NCBI GenBank assembly: GCA_000697665.1
Contig: KL197715.1
Coordinates: 540,258 to 604,257 of the forward strand
DNA: 64,000 nt
Origin: Jaapia argillacea MUCL 33604
Lineage: Eukaryota; Basidiomycota; Agaricomycetes; Jaapiales; Jaapiaceae
Direction: 5' to 3'
Part shown: piece by piece, positions 22,853 to 34,074 of the stretch
Numbering within the stretch: the stretch's first letter is position 1
How the letters are laid out: every line of letters starts with the position of its first letter
Made by a program: the position numbers and the translations under genes
Notes under the pieces: model-generated
The model's input: the letters and a program-made list of their open reading frames with translations, nothing else
Told to the model about the DNA's origin: nothing
Databases searched by the model: none

Positions 22853-24436
22853 ATGCAGTTAGCATCGCACGGAGCGCGAGGCCTGAAAGGCTTTCACGCT
22901 CCCCCAATCTTCTCGGGAGGTACACCTGCCCCCCGGTCCATTCATATCCCAGCCTTCCATCCTCGTCCACAGCCTTCATTCTCAACTCAGCGTTTAATCT
23001 CGCAGGCTCGTACATTCGTATCCACTTTTGTAAAGCACTTGACTACACCCGGTACAATCCGTGCTCCACCTTCCGCAGCACTCTCGCTCTCTCGTTCGTT
23101 CAACCTCGCAGCGAGTCAGGGAAAGACTATCCAGCATGGCTTCTCTACCCCGGTTCGTCATGCCTTGGTCAACCCTTCTTTACGTGGAGCTCCATGCCTG
23201 CCCAAGGCCCCAGCTGTACCGAGGTTTGTGACACAGGTTGGCCTGGGGACGGCGAGGAATTTCCACAGTGGAAGACCGATCTTCGATAACCTGGTGCAGA
23301 ACGTACCCATCGCTGGGCGCGCCTTTGTTGAGGCTGATTGGGGGTTGAAGTTGAAAGAGGAGCAGAATAAGATGAAGATGGCTGCCCAGAAGTCAAAGGG
23401 CAAAGAGACCAGGAAGACCAAGGAGATGATGAAGGCTAAGGAGCCGAAAGTTAAGGTGCAGAAGGAGGAGATAATCGAACAAGAATTGGAGCACTACTTC
23501 CCCTCTCCCGCCGTTCCAGAGGTCACCACTGTCTTGCTCGTGCCAATTGCCCCTACCCCAACCTCCCGCATGCCCCTCTCCATTTCCGGCTCACCATCCC
23601 GCCTCCTACCCTTCGACACCATTGCATCAATCCACGCATCTCACGAAACTCATTCTCTTCGGGTATCGTCCTTGTTCACGAGGCTGGACCAAGGCAAGGT
23701 ATGGGATCGTGGAGCAAAGTGCTCGGCATATGGAGACCCGAGCGGACTGTGCACTGTGTTGAAAATTGAGTTCGTTGGGTGGACCCAGGGTATGGTCAGA
23801 GGAATCATCGGAGAAAGCGGTAGTGGATGGTGCGAGATCGAGGAAATCCGTCCGAAAACCAAGGCCGAGGAGGAAGACGAGACAGAGTCTGTTTTATCTG
23901 AGCTGTCGTCGTTGGAGGAGAGCTCAACAGTTGATGGAAGTGAGGTTGGATACGGGAGAGACCCGTGGGGATCACCTCCCGCCTCGGATATCTTTGGTTC
24001 GACGATTGAACCATCAGACTCGTTCGTCCTTCCGACGCTCGACTTTTCATCCCACTTCTATGCTACGACTCGACAATCGGTGTCTCCTCCATATGCTTCC
24101 CTTCCGTTCGCTTCCCCACCTGCTTCTCCTCCGGCACCATCACTCCAGTTCGCCGACAACGATCGCTGGTCCGACTCCGATTCTGATTCCGATGATAGCG
24201 ACAACCTATCTGTCGGATCGTCTGGAGGACTTTCAGACATGAGCTCAGGTAGCTGGGTCGACTACCCCACGAGCCCTAGGAGTCCCATGAGTAATATCAG
24301 CCCAATGAGCCCTCGCCGTCCTCCCAGCCCCGGTTACGTTGGGTCGCCCATGGGCTCTGGATGGATGGCATTCAGTTCAAATTTTGCGGCGAGGATGGAG
24401 GAGGATCCTGAACCTCGTATGGAGGCTTTTTGGTGA
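22853..24436 (+). CDS. Unknown basidiomycete protein with Ser/Pro-rich C-terminus
   Basis: A single uninterrupted frame of 527 residues starts at the ATG at 22853. The N-terminal 150 residues are basic and Ser/Ala-rich with few acids, which could act as a mitochondrial targeting region. They contain GTARNFHSGRPIFDNLVQNV and AGRAFVEADWGLKLKEEQNK. A lysine-rich, probably coiled segment follows (about residues 170-210). A globular central part includes TVLLVPIAPTPTSR, LRVSSLFTRLD, VLKIEFVGWT and VRGIIGESGSGWCEI. The last 130 residues are acidic then Ser/Pro-rich (DSDSDSDDSD, SPRSPMSNISPMSPRRPPSP). I recognise no catalytic motif. It probably belongs to a conserved mushroom family of unknown function. 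Confidence 0.78.
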   Translation: MQLASHGARGLKGFHAPPIFSGGTPAPRSIHIPAFHPRPQPSFSTQRLISQARTFVSTFVKHLTTPGTIRAPPSAALSLSRSFNLAASQGKTIQHGFSTPVRHALVNPSLRGAPCLPKAPAVPRFVTQVGLGTARNFHSGRPIFDNLVQNVPIAGRAFVEADWGLKLKEEQNKMKMAAQKSKGKETRKTKEMMKAKEPKVKVQKEEIIEQELEHYFPSPAVPEVTTVLLVPIAPTPTSRMPLSISGSPSRLLPFDTIASIHASHETHSLRVSSLFTRLDQGKVWDRGAKCSAYGDPSGLCTVLKIEFVGWTQGMVRGIIGESGSGWCEIEEIRPKTKAEEEDETESVLSELSSLEESSTVDGSEVGYGRDPWGSPPASDIFGSTIEPSDSFVLPTLDFSSHFYATTRQSVSPPYASLPFASPPASPPAPSLQFADNDRWSDSDSDSDDSDNLSVGSSGGLSDMSSGSWVDYPTSPRSPMSNISPMSPRRPPSPGYVGSPMGSGWMAFSSNFAARMEEDPEPRMEAFW

Positions 24437-25001
24437 ATGTGAAAGCCAGGGTGTTGAGATAGTGGATAAATTTCTTTCTCTTTGATTTCGGAACTTCTGC
24501 GAAAGGGCGAAGTTCGTTCCCAGACACACTCGTTGTTCTACTTGTTTAGCCCTGGTCGATTTGTGTACACCATATCTGCTTCACGAATAACAATTAACGA
24601 AGGAAATGAATCAAATTCAAATTCAAATTCAACCCACGCATCGTGGTGATAAAGTCTCGGCACGACTAAGCGCGAACTCAACGACAGTCTTACAGTAGTA
24701 TATCTATCATGGTGTATCTTATCTTGCGCTCACATTTAGCTCCAACGAATCCCTGCGGGTGACCGCATCGCTGAAAATATGTACTGGTGTCGGCACGAGA
24801 GGCCTTGCCTTGGATCCTCCCACTCATGCCCATGGGTCGTTGCACTGCGGCGTACTCTGCGTCACGAAACATTGCAAGGGTGACAGTCCACCAACCGTTT
24901 CAGCCAGTCAGTTGCTCAGTTTCGGTGATGTCCCTACACACCATCGTTGATTTTCGGGCAACTAATCGCCAAGCTTCCCAGCCTCTTCACTCGGATTCAC
25001 G
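24437..25001. other. Intergenic, 3' UTR and promoter of the next gene
   Basis: A short simple repeat (AAATTC repeated four times) lies near 24608-24632. No gene is supported. Confidence 0.4.
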
Positions 25002-26601
25002 ATGATACTTGACTGTCCGAACGACGTGATCCTGGCCGTACTTCAATGCTCTGATGGGCGGGGTATCGTGAATTTTGGACTGGTAAGTTAACCCTTTGCT
25101 CCACGTTACTACTCGGACCCAAACCTTGGCAGACATGCAAAGCCGCTCACGAAATCACGCAACAACGATCAGTCTGGCTCCATGCCCTTCAAGATATCTT
25201 GTCTTTAACTCCACACCCCGCACTAGCCCATTCCCTACCCTCCCTACCCTCTGCCGACCTCAAACGTCAAGTACTGAGGAACGTACACCTCGATGATGTC
25301 TGGCAGAAGGTGTCCCTTCATGCGATGAAGCTCACCTCGTTCGAGATATACGGCCGTCACGAAAGGATTTTCACCCAGAATATCGTTATTTTTCCTGGCG
25401 GAGAATGGATGGTAGAAGCCCACTTGAATTGCAAGTTGCGACTATATCGCATACATCCGGACGGTACCCCAGAAATCAGTTCCGAGATTAAACTTGGTCC
25501 TCGGTTCAAGTCGCTTATGTTGGATTCCAACATCGCCTTGTCGTCGAAGCAGGAGCCACTATTGATAGTTTCACTTAGGGGAGAGTATGTATCTTCATTC
25601 AATACCATCTAGCTTTAGCAACTGAGTGTGGATCTTTATCGCAGGGTCTTTGCCTATCACGTATACCGGGTGGACGTTCTTACTGCCACCCCGGCCTTCG
25701 AGCTTGTGACAGAAATCATCGCTTCTCGAAGGGACAGCGAGATATCCAACATCACTGTTTCCGGAAATTTCCTCGCATATATGGACACCAAGCACAACGA
25801 AGATAGATTCCTCGTTGTTAGGACACTTGTGCCGCATGGTACCCGTCATGCAGGCAGAGTGTCGGTGAACCCTCCATGCTCCGTAAGTTATAGCATCCAA
25901 CGGTTCTGGGACTGTGGACTCACGTGTTACTCATATCGAAGTCACACATCCACGCCGTTCGAATTCTCTCAGAGCATCGCCTACTCTTGGTTGATTATGA
26001 CGGCGTTTATGCCGTTGGAATACCGCCTCTTCGCGAAATCCCCGACGTCAGCGATGAATGGTTCAACAAGTCCAGCCCGGTTACATTATTTCCATTCACT
26101 CGGCTCTACACTCATTCAGACCCCTCCATGGCGTCATTCACCACCAGTCCCATCATCTGGTCAGGTCCAGGAATGTATCACAGACCGCTCATCCTACATC
26201 AAACATTTTCACCAATACTTCACATTGTCGAACTCGGTCCGGATGATACTCCCCGGCACACAATCGTTCGTCTTCCGCCAAAGCTGCACCGAATGTGCGC
26301 GCACCTTGGTGCGCGTCATTCTATTTTTCGCCGCATTCCGTATCCATCCAGTAAGCTCTCGTTCTGCGCTTTTCCCGTCGAGGTGGGTGGGAGTCGGGCA
26401 TTAGAACTGGAAAATTGGAGGGTTTCTGAGATAGAGATGCCACCAGGGCAGCTACGGAAGGGGCAGGATATCTGCTTGGCGACACACGACGAGGCATCGG
26501 GTCGTATTTGCCTGTTGGTTGCTGGAGGTATGGAACCACCACACATACTGGTTGTAGATGTGACATCAATGTCGCCGAGATGTACGTCCGATGTCAGTTG
26601 A
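25002..26601 (+). CDS. F-box-like protein with beta-rich C-terminal region
   Basis: Four exons are joined at introns of about 25083-25132, 25585-25644 and 25883-25941. The start at 25002 reads MILDCPNDVILAVLQCSDGR, then NFGL|TCKAAHEITQQRSVW, an F-box pattern (P.DV...VL, C+, W). F-box proteins link substrates to SCF ubiquitin ligases through Skp1. The rest, about 430 residues, has repeated short beta-strand-like segments (NIVIFPGGEWMVEAHLNCKL, NITVSGNFLAYM, PLILHQTFSPILHIVEL), like the solvent-facing beta-propeller-like regions common in mushroom F-box proteins. The stop is at 26599-26601. Neither substrate nor function is known. Exon joins are supported by frame and GT/AG sites. Confidence 0.72.
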
Positions 26602-26733
26602 GAATACTGGTACGATGTGGTTCGAAACTGGACTTTTGTATCATGATAATCCTACAAACACTGTACATGCAATTGTATCGATACAATTTCATCCTGCCAG
26701 CTAGCAACAGGGAAAAGCTTCCCCGACTCTACT

Positions 26734-27540
26734 TCACAGAAGCCCTGAAAAACGGAGGCGATTGTCCAGAAAACTATCATCGATATCGGCGACAGGATAG
26801 GTAGGTCTGGAAGCCTTGGATGATCTAATGTCAACGACAGATGTCCCATTGTTGGCATTTAGGGATGGATGCTGAAGGTCTTCTCGGAACAAAGCCCCTG
26901 GGGTGATATCCTCTCTTGCTTTGGCGGCCAGCCGTTGTTGTGAAACGAGCACAGCCAAGTAAAGCAGTTTTTCGATCACGACGAGCTGATCGGGGCGCAA
27001 ATTCGGGCGGTCCGAAACACCATCTGGGGAAGCGGCCGAACGGATGTATTATCAGCAGGAGAAAGTGGAGAGAGACAGAGATACGCACAGGTCAGGAAAT
27101 CGGCGAAGATCGCTTCTACGCAAGGAGATGAGTCTGGAGGACTGCTATCGGGTATTAGGTGTTGCGACTCGGACACTTCAGTCGGCTGGGGCTGAGGCGC
27201 CGTCTTATTCTCTTTCACAGTGTCGGTATCGCGACGCTTTCGTTTCTTTGACTGCGGGGTTCCATCAAGAATCAACTCGAGGGTCGCAGTAGATGATCAG
27301 ACGCCGTCATATTTTTCAGCTTACCTTGCGTGTTACTCTTCCTTTGCCACTCAACCCATCGGCAACAGGTTGCGACGAAACCCGCGTACGTTTCCTGCCG
27401 ATCCTTTCAGTTTTTTGGCCAGCAGCTAGGTGTTCAGTCATTCTGACGGTCATCTCGATATTGGTTTCATCAGCCCCGCGCTCGAAGCAGATCCCGCACA
27501 CTGAGCAAGGATTCTCGAACTTGAGTGGGGAGGAACTCAT
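26734..27540 (-). CDS. Small unknown protein with CxxC motif and nuclear-type basic patch
   Basis: Three exons can be read from the ATG at 27540. Exon 1 gives MSSSPLKFENPCSVCGICFE and ends at a GTAAGC donor near 27323. Exon 2 gives LILDGTPQSKKRKRRDTDTV, a good nuclear localisation pattern, and ends at a GTGCGT donor near 27090. Exon 3 gives GVSDRPNLRPDQLVVIEKLL, then YLAVLVSQQRLAAKAREDI, and ends FLDNRLRFSGLL. The C-x-x-C-x-x-C cluster may bind metal. The helical C-terminal part is amphipathic. I recognise no family. Nuclear location is inferred from the basic patch only. It lies tail-to-tail with the 25002 gene, 132 bases apart. Confidence 0.55.
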
Positions 27541-28051
27541 GTCAAGCTCGTGGTGATCCGGCGGAAAGATGACAGTGGGGAGGTGTAAAGGTTAAGAGGG
27601 GAAGACGAAGAGATGGAGGAGGAATGAGGTGTATAGGTGGTCATGAGCCACGGCAGCTTTGACGATGTGGCCGTTTGTTGAGTGGCTCGGATCTGCAACT
27701 TTGGCCTGGTTATGGTCTTTGTGTTCGAATGGCGAAGCGCCGGAGACAACCACAAAGACTCCCAGTCGAATCACACAGCATCAGATGTGTCCGTGACTTT
27801 GAGCAGAGAGAGCATGCAGACGAAGCTGCAATCCCGAGTGACGACGTGGAGAAACTTCTGTTGCAATGAAAGTCTTTTATCAAGACCAACGGTATCGGGT
27901 GGTGCCCTCGCAGGCTTAGGAGATACCCAGTTGGTGGTGGTCAGACAGTGTGGAAGGTCATCCATCGTCGAAAAGGTGATAGTGGGTTGAACGCCGAAGG
28001 TTTGAACGCCCGTCCTGGGAAGAAAGCCTGCTGACTTAGCGAAGGACTTGG
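27541..28051. other. Divergent intergenic region
   Basis: It lies between the starts of the minus-strand 26734-27540 gene and the plus-strand F-box gene at 28052. Overlapping frames of 60-100 codons are present on both strands without motifs. It probably carries both promoters. Confidence 0.4.
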
Positions 28052-29203
28052 ATGAGCTTAAAGTTGGATGTCCTTCTCCCAGTCCCCACCACCAACGTCA
28101 TGAAATTATTCGATCTTCCTCAAGAGCTTTGGGACGAGATCTTTACTTTTGCATGTACTGATGGGGGTTTCACGGGCTGCTCTCTTTCCCTTGTATCCCA
28201 GTACATCCGCAACGTCTCAGAACCCACACGACTACACTCCATATTCCTTCGTACATCCATTCATCGCCTGTCAAACATGGAGGTACTTGTTCAGATGCTT
28301 GAGAGAAGGCAGCCAGGTCACTTCCACACTCGCCATTTGTTCGTCGAGTTCGCAGGAGATTTGCCCACCTCGGACCTAGCCAGCGTTCTTGTTGACGTCG
28401 AGTCACAGGCTACCAGCCCTGCTGAGGATCCACCAGGGTTTCCTCGGACAACTATTACCAAGGAGGCATTGGTAGACCTCAACCGTCTGCTTTCTCGGGT
28501 ACTCCGAGCCATTTCCCCCACTCTGGTTGGCCTTACCCTCTATCTCGGGGCGAATCTTCCTCTCTCAAATATCACGACGTTCCTGCCACGTCTCGAGGAA
28601 CTCACCGTTCACGCCCAGGCTGATAACAATGAGGATGATACCCCACTCATATCGCAGCAGTCAAGTTTTGTCCCGTTCGAATTCGCCAAGCGTATACACA
28701 TCGCATGTCCAGACAGACCGTTTTCCAGAATCTTCAACAAATACATCATGACCGCCAGTACTTCATGTCCCCATCTCACACATTTACGCATCTCGGGCCT
28801 ACGGAAATCCTTCAAAGCCATCGACGTCGCTACGGCTATCGGCGTCCACGCCCCTCGCTTAGATCCCACCCCAGAAACCGACAGCCGTATACCATCCTTC
28901 CCTCCTTCTCTTCATACGCTCGTCATTCAACGAAGTCCTAATCCTGCCCTATACCGTCGCCACGAGGACGCCGAGAATAGAATAACTGGGTACATTCAAG
29001 ATGTGATGTATCAAGCAGACCTCTTGACATGGCATACCATGACATGGAACCCTCATCCGAAACTCATCGTCGTCAAGGCGAGAGAGTGCCTTGACGAAGG
29101 CACGACATATAGTTTAGAAGACGCAAAGGATGAATGGTTGGACAGGGTTGGTGGGGGGGTTGGATGTTGGGTCGATGAGACAACTTTTCTAGGTTTGCCA
29201 TGA
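28052..29203 (+). CDS. F-box protein
   Basis: A single intron-free frame of 383 residues. After a short leader comes KLFDLPQELWDEIFTFACTD, then CSLSLVSQYIRNVSEPTRL, the classic F-box (LP.EL...I, SLVS+.). F-box proteins bring substrates to SCF ubiquitin ligases via Skp1. The following sequence contains leucine-rich segments (NMEVLVQMLERR, LVGLTLYLGANLPLSNITTF, LPRLEELTVHA, CPHLTHLRISGL) spaced like the irregular leucine-rich repeats of mushroom F-box proteins. The C-terminus ends WVDETTFLGLP. The start at 28052 was chosen because the next in-frame ATG (VMKLFDLP) would also work, so the true start could be 17 codons later. The substrate is unknown. Confidence 0.84.
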   Translation: MSLKLDVLLPVPTTNVMKLFDLPQELWDEIFTFACTDGGFTGCSLSLVSQYIRNVSEPTRLHSIFLRTSIHRLSNMEVLVQMLERRQPGHFHTRHLFVEFAGDLPTSDLASVLVDVESQATSPAEDPPGFPRTTITKEALVDLNRLLSRVLRAISPTLVGLTLYLGANLPLSNITTFLPRLEELTVHAQADNNEDDTPLISQQSSFVPFEFAKRIHIACPDRPFSRIFNKYIMTASTSCPHLTHLRISGLRKSFKAIDVATAIGVHAPRLDPTPETDSRIPSFPPSLHTLVIQRSPNPALYRRHEDAENRITGYIQDVMYQADLLTWHTMTWNPHPKLIVVKARECLDEGTTYSLEDAKDEWLDRVGGGVGCWVDETTFLGLP

Positions 29204-29641
29204 GTCCTCGCTTCGATGACCTTGCCTTGTTTGGATCCGCCCTTCGCGTGAGTCTCTGTATTATCTTTGGAAGTGTCATTGTATTTATCAGTCCGTGAAA
29301 TCCACCTTTCTAGGAACTTTGCTGCTTGATAGATTTTCGACTTGTCCTCCCTACCTTACGTGCACGGTCTGGCCAGCGAAAATAGTCCTCCCTGTGAACC
29401 AGCACTGGTGCCCGTCCGACTCGGCCTCGTGATCTTCACCAAGCCTGCACGCGTAGCGGCACTCACGTGACTCTGCTGACAAGATTCGAGTCCCCTGGAT
29501 CGTATTCTTGCTCAGACTTTGTGCTAGGCAGAGCCATCCCAAGCCTATATAGCAGCGCTCTATTGCATTAATTCATGTCTGTGTCTCAACCTAAACCTCG
29601 TCTTGCATATTTCATAGCTTTCCGCAACAACGACATCGAAG
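29204..29641. promoter_or_regulatory. Promoter region of GR1 with TATA box, E-box and ARE-like site
   Basis: A TATATA at about 29547-29552 lies about 90 bases before the GR1 start. Upstream, the sequence CACGTGACTCTGC (about 29464-29476) combines an E-box (CACGTG) with GTGACTCTGC, which fits the bZIP antioxidant-response consensus RTGACNNNGC known from animals and also contains TGACTC, the Gcn4/AP-1-type core. Use of such a site in this fungus is inference only. Confidence 0.4.
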
Positions 29642-31516
29642 ATGCCTTCTGGTGATAAACTTTCTTATGAGAAGTACGATTATGTGTGTATTGGCGGTGG
29701 AAGCGGAGGTATTGCATCTGCTGTAAGTCCTCTAGTACCATGTTCTGGTCCAAGGTTGTTCTAATGTTGGAGTGATAGAGACGAGCAGCGCAATACGGAA
29801 AGAAAGTAGCTTTAATCGAGGCGACTGCTCGGTTGGGAGGAACTTGTGTCAATATCGGTGAGCATGGACATGCCCCTGTAAAATGATAATACGCACACTC
29901 AACCAACGGCCATTATGCTCGTAGGATGCGTCCCCAAGAAGGTATGTAATCCTTGATCACCGCCTGCTCCAACTGCTGACTCTTTGGTTGATTTAGCTCA
30001 TGTGGCACGCCGCCGACATCGCAGAGACTATCCGTTCGGCCTCCTGTTACCAATTCAAGGGCTTAGGCACTGAGCCCCCTCAATTCTCCTGGTCGGACTT
30101 TGTTATCCAACGAAACTCCTACGTCCGAAAGCTCAATGATATCTACGCATCCAACCTAGCCAAGGATGGCGTAACCCACCACGCCGGTCGTGCTCGTCTT
30201 CTATCTCCCACCCTCATCTCTATCACACCTCTCAACGGCTGCCCCGAATACACCATCGAAGCGAGTCAAATATGTATCGCTACCGGTGCTCGTCCAAGGA
30301 TTTTGGACGACAACCACGTTCCTGGAGCGTCTCTCGGTATCGATTCCGACCGGTTTTTCGAGCTCACTTGCCAACCTAAACGAGTCGCTATCGTTGGTGC
30401 CGGATACATAGCCGTTGAGTTATCCGGCATTTTCAGGTCGTTGGGGACTGAAGTGCACGTCATCGTCAGGAAGGGTGATACCTTCCTTGGAATGTTTGCC
30501 GACCCTTTGATTCAGGATACGGTGCATAGTTGGATGGAGAGGAGTGGGGTGAAGGTGCACATGAATAGTAGCGTTCTTCGTGCCCAACGTGTGGGCGCAA
30601 ACGTTCAGACCTCACCGATCGAGGTCTACACCGATCAAGGAGAGATGTTGGAAGTGGACGTACTCCTGTGGGCCATCGGCAGACTCCCGAATACCGAGAA
30701 CTTGGGGCTTGAATCCGTAGGTATTATGCTCGACGACGCCCGAAATATCGTCGTGGATGACTACCAGAATACCTCGGTGAAGGGAATCTCGGCTATTGGA
30801 GATGTTACCGGAAAGGCTATGTTAACGCCTGTCGCCATACAAGCTGGGAGGAGGTTGGCAAATAGGCTGTTTGGAGGGATAGCGTTCCAGGATGATCATC
30901 TTGATTATGCTAATATTCCTACTGTGGTATTTTCGTGAGTGACCCCGTTGCTCTCTAATCCTTCGTATGGTTGTTCATGCGCCGTTCTTTTACGATTTCG
31001 TAGGCACCCGCCCATCGGTGCGATAGGCCTAACGGAGCCGCAGGCCCGCGAGAAGTACGGCGATGCAGTCAAGACATGTCAGCATCCTCTTCTCTTTCTA
31101 CCTTCCTCATTTAATGATGTTCTGAACTATTCACCCAGACACATCAACCTTCACCGCCCTTTACTTCTCAATGATGGATCCCGCCCACAAAGAACCGTCT
31201 GTATACAAACTCATTGTAGTTGGACCTCAAGAACGAGTCGTCGGGATCCATATTTTTGGTTTGGGGAGTGATGAGGTGTTGCAAGGGTTCGGAGTAGCGT
31301 TGAAGATGGGTGGTGAGTTTGCCCTTTCCTTTTCGGAGATTCGAGGGCGACGTAGCTGACGGCTTCCTTCTCCCCCTAGTTTGTAAGAGGGACCTCGATG
31401 AGACTATTGCCATTCATCCGAGTTCTGGAGAAGGTTAGTCCCGGCGTGGGATTTTGTGTCGTTCAATACTGACTCTCTTGACTTTTCTGTTTGAAGAATT
31501 GGTCACCCTCCGTTAG
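29642..31516 (+). CDS. Glutathione reductase, copy 1 (GR1, altered NADPH site)
   Basis: GR reduces oxidised glutathione with NADPH and FAD. The exons give [17 protein letters not shown] (FAD-binding GxGxxG), then [13 protein letters not shown] with both redox cysteines, split by an intron. [15 protein letters not shown] is the NADPH dinucleotide fold, and [20 protein letters not shown] is the second FAD motif. The C-terminal interface reads [20 protein letters not shown], and the end [15 protein letters not shown] carries the catalytic His. At least seven short introns occur. The 2'-phosphate-binding loop reads [15 protein letters not shown]. Copy 2 reads IIRQDRVLRTFDP, with the two arginines known to bind NADPH phosphate in human and E. 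coli GR, so the second Arg is Gly here. The gene is otherwise intact. It may have lower or altered cofactor preference. Confidence 0.92.
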
Positions 31517-32363
31517 ATCCTGTAGCTTTGATTTCGGTTGAGATAGGCGAGGCGCCGGGAGGGAAGACTTCGTCGCAGAGTTTGGCGTTCGGCAGGTATG
31601 ACTTGAGAAAGATACAGGATCAGTATGGTTCGTTCTCCGGATATCTTAGCAATGTACTTAATGGAATGTCAACTACCTTCTAGCTCGGAGGATGCTCCAT
31701 ACCGCGAGATGCTATGGCTATATGGGCACATATGCAGTGATGTCAGACGTATCAAACACTGAGAAGGTTTCGAGATGTTCGAATCAAGGTTAGAGTTCGA
31801 TCAGAATACCCTCGCCCTTGATTCAACCCCTCAACCTAATATCCAGGACCCTCATTCTACCTCCCACTCCAAGAGCACTGACCTACAACCCCACCCATCC
31901 TCGCCTACTTAATATCCGACTATCGCGGCGGTGCAACCTTCCCATGGTCCTGGTCGTGAAAGTGGTGAACGATAGGTACCGAACCGAACGTGCGCAGCCT
32001 TGTAGCATGGCCCTAGCTATGTGAATGTATGCCATGCTCTACTTCCTTTTACTACTGATCGTGATGTCGGACTTCAACTTGAAGTTGCTGCGTACTCTGA
32101 GAGCGGATACATCGGTCCGACTGTGTTCAATCACGTGATCGGGCCTTGGCGCCACGGCAAGTGACAGCTATGCCTGGAGGGGATGTTCGCTCCACCCATC
32201 ATGGAGTACCCAGTGCCAGAGAAATTACAGTGCCATAATTCGCAGTTCGCATCGATCACTTCCAACATCGCCACAGCACGCTCGATGGACTACATAAATC
32301 CCTTGTCGGACCCCTAGTCAGATCATCAAGCTACTTACTCCGTCGCATCTCAATCACCGCACA
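31517..32363. promoter_or_regulatory. Intergenic between GR1 and TVP38-1
   Basis: No gene is supported. An E-box (CACGTG) lies near 32132. The last 200 bases before the TVP38-1 start recur, diverged, at about 39090-39290 before the TVP38 pseudogene: shared words include CATCGCCACAGCACGCTCGA and ATGGAGTAC. The repeat is part of the segmental duplication. Confidence 0.5.
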
Positions 32364-33787
32364 ATGTCGAATGACACCTACCTATACGCGCCTGCTCCCA
32401 TTTATGCGCCACACACTGATGCCTACTATTCTCATTCCCCCCACATGTCCGACGCGGCTCTCCCACTTGCCTCGTCGAATCAATATGCCGAGAGCCGATC
32501 GACTCTTGTTCGGACTCCCAGCCCTACACCCAGCGAAATTGAAGCTCTGAACGATGATAGGTCGAAATGGTGGAGAAAGTATTTAGATCTTTCTTATTGG
32601 AAAGATTGGAGGCATATGCGTGAGTGTGCCCGCCTCCTCGTATAGGACCTGGAGTGTATGCTGAATACCTGTCTCTGTGCTAGTTAAGGCGGTCCTTATA
32701 GTTCTGATCATCGGGCTTGTTATTGCGTTCTCTATCTTCAGTAACCAAATCGTGAACGCGTTACACCCTGTCATTCACTGGATGAAAAAGTGAGTTATCC
32801 CCTCCTTCATAATATAGCCCTCCTTCTCATCACTGACCCTTACGCATCTTATCAGTCTCCGCGCGGGTTGGCTCATCCCGATAGCAATATTCATCATCAT
32901 CTCTTTTCCTCCCGTGAGTCGTTCCACATATGAATTTACTGCATCACCTGAACGCGTCGTTGTAGCTCTTCGGACATGAAATTCTTGCCATCCTTTGTGG
33001 ACTCGTTTGGGGTCTTGGTATCGGTATCGCCATCGTCACTGCAGGAGTCTTGCTCGGAGAAATCGCCAACTTTTTGTACGTTGTCACATTCACCCCAGCT
33101 GTCTCAACGATGATTTAAAAAATGTGCCCAGTACATTCAAATACTCTTGCAAAACCCGTTCTGCCAAACTCGAAAAAAAGAGTATCTTCTACGCTGCGTT
33201 ATCGCAAGTCGTTAGGGAGGGTGGAATCAAGATTGCACTGATCGTGCGGTATAGTGCTGTGCCTAGTCATTGTAAGTGTTTCTGCGGGTTTGACGTGGAT
33301 ATATGTTCACCTCAGGTTTCACAGTTGCGACGGTGGTGTTTGCCACTTGTGGAATGAACTTTTTAACGTTCATCATCGCCACGGTCTTGTCGTTACCCCA
33401 GATCCTTGTGCAAACCTTTATCGGAGTTTCGCTCGCTGGTTCAAGTGATACGAAAGGTTTGTAATTACCTTTCATTCCTACCCGCCTCTCCTTCTCGTTC
33501 CTACCTGTCTTCTGGCCCCCTCGCTAACATATGCGCTATTTTTCAGATAATAAACTGATGCACATCCTAAACATCATCGTGGTAATCGCTTTGGTTATTA
33601 TCACGTACGTAGCTATGAGGTATGTTAAGAAGCGGCTGAGGGAAGCTATGCCTGCGGTTATACATGCTCGGAGGAAAGCTCGGTTAGTTGGATCCCCTCC
33701 TCCCCCATTTTTATAAATTCCCATATTGACTTCGCTCGTTCGATTTTTAGGCAATTTGAGATGACGGAGTCTTCGTCGGTCGTGTAG
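32364..33787 (+). CDS. TVP38/TMEM64 family membrane protein, copy 1 (SNARE-associated Golgi protein domain)
   Basis: The family comprises Golgi/endosomal multi-pass proteins (yeast Tvp38, DedA-like fold) tied to membrane traffic. Seven short introns divide it. The N-terminal region is cytosolic and Pro/Ser-rich (TLVRTPSPTPSEIEALNDDR), then KWWRKYLDLSYWKDWRHM. Helices follow: VLIVLIIGLVIAFSIF, LIPIAIFIIISFPP, and the signature FGHEILAILCGLVWGLGIGI...GVLLGEIANFF. Then come TFKYSCKTRSAKLEKKSIFY and EGGIKIALIVRYSAVPSH, the core SNARE-associated motif. Next are TVVFATCGMNFLTF and a last helix (HILNIIVVIALVIITYVAMRY). It ends MTESSSVV at 33787. All exons join in frame. The start at 32364 is the first ATG. 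It is intact and paralogous to the gene at 51910-53316. Confidence 0.9.
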
Positions 33788-34074
33788 AGGGGTTTGGAGG
33801 ACTTTGTGCAGATCCACCTGGACAGCGGTCCCCTGAGGACCTGGATGTTCGTCGGTATGTGGGCTGTGCTTCGGAGCTGGGGTTGGGAGGGAAGAGGAAC
33901 TGGTCGAAGGCCAGGATTCTTCAGGACGGTCGGCTACCCGCCAGCCGCTAACTTGTACGCAGGATTTCGGCCATGACATGCTTTAGCTTACCCATCCAGT
34001 ACTCCAATTTTGGACATTTTCCTTGAAACTGTAATCATACCACCCTTTAATTTCCCAACCAAAGCTCTCCATGC

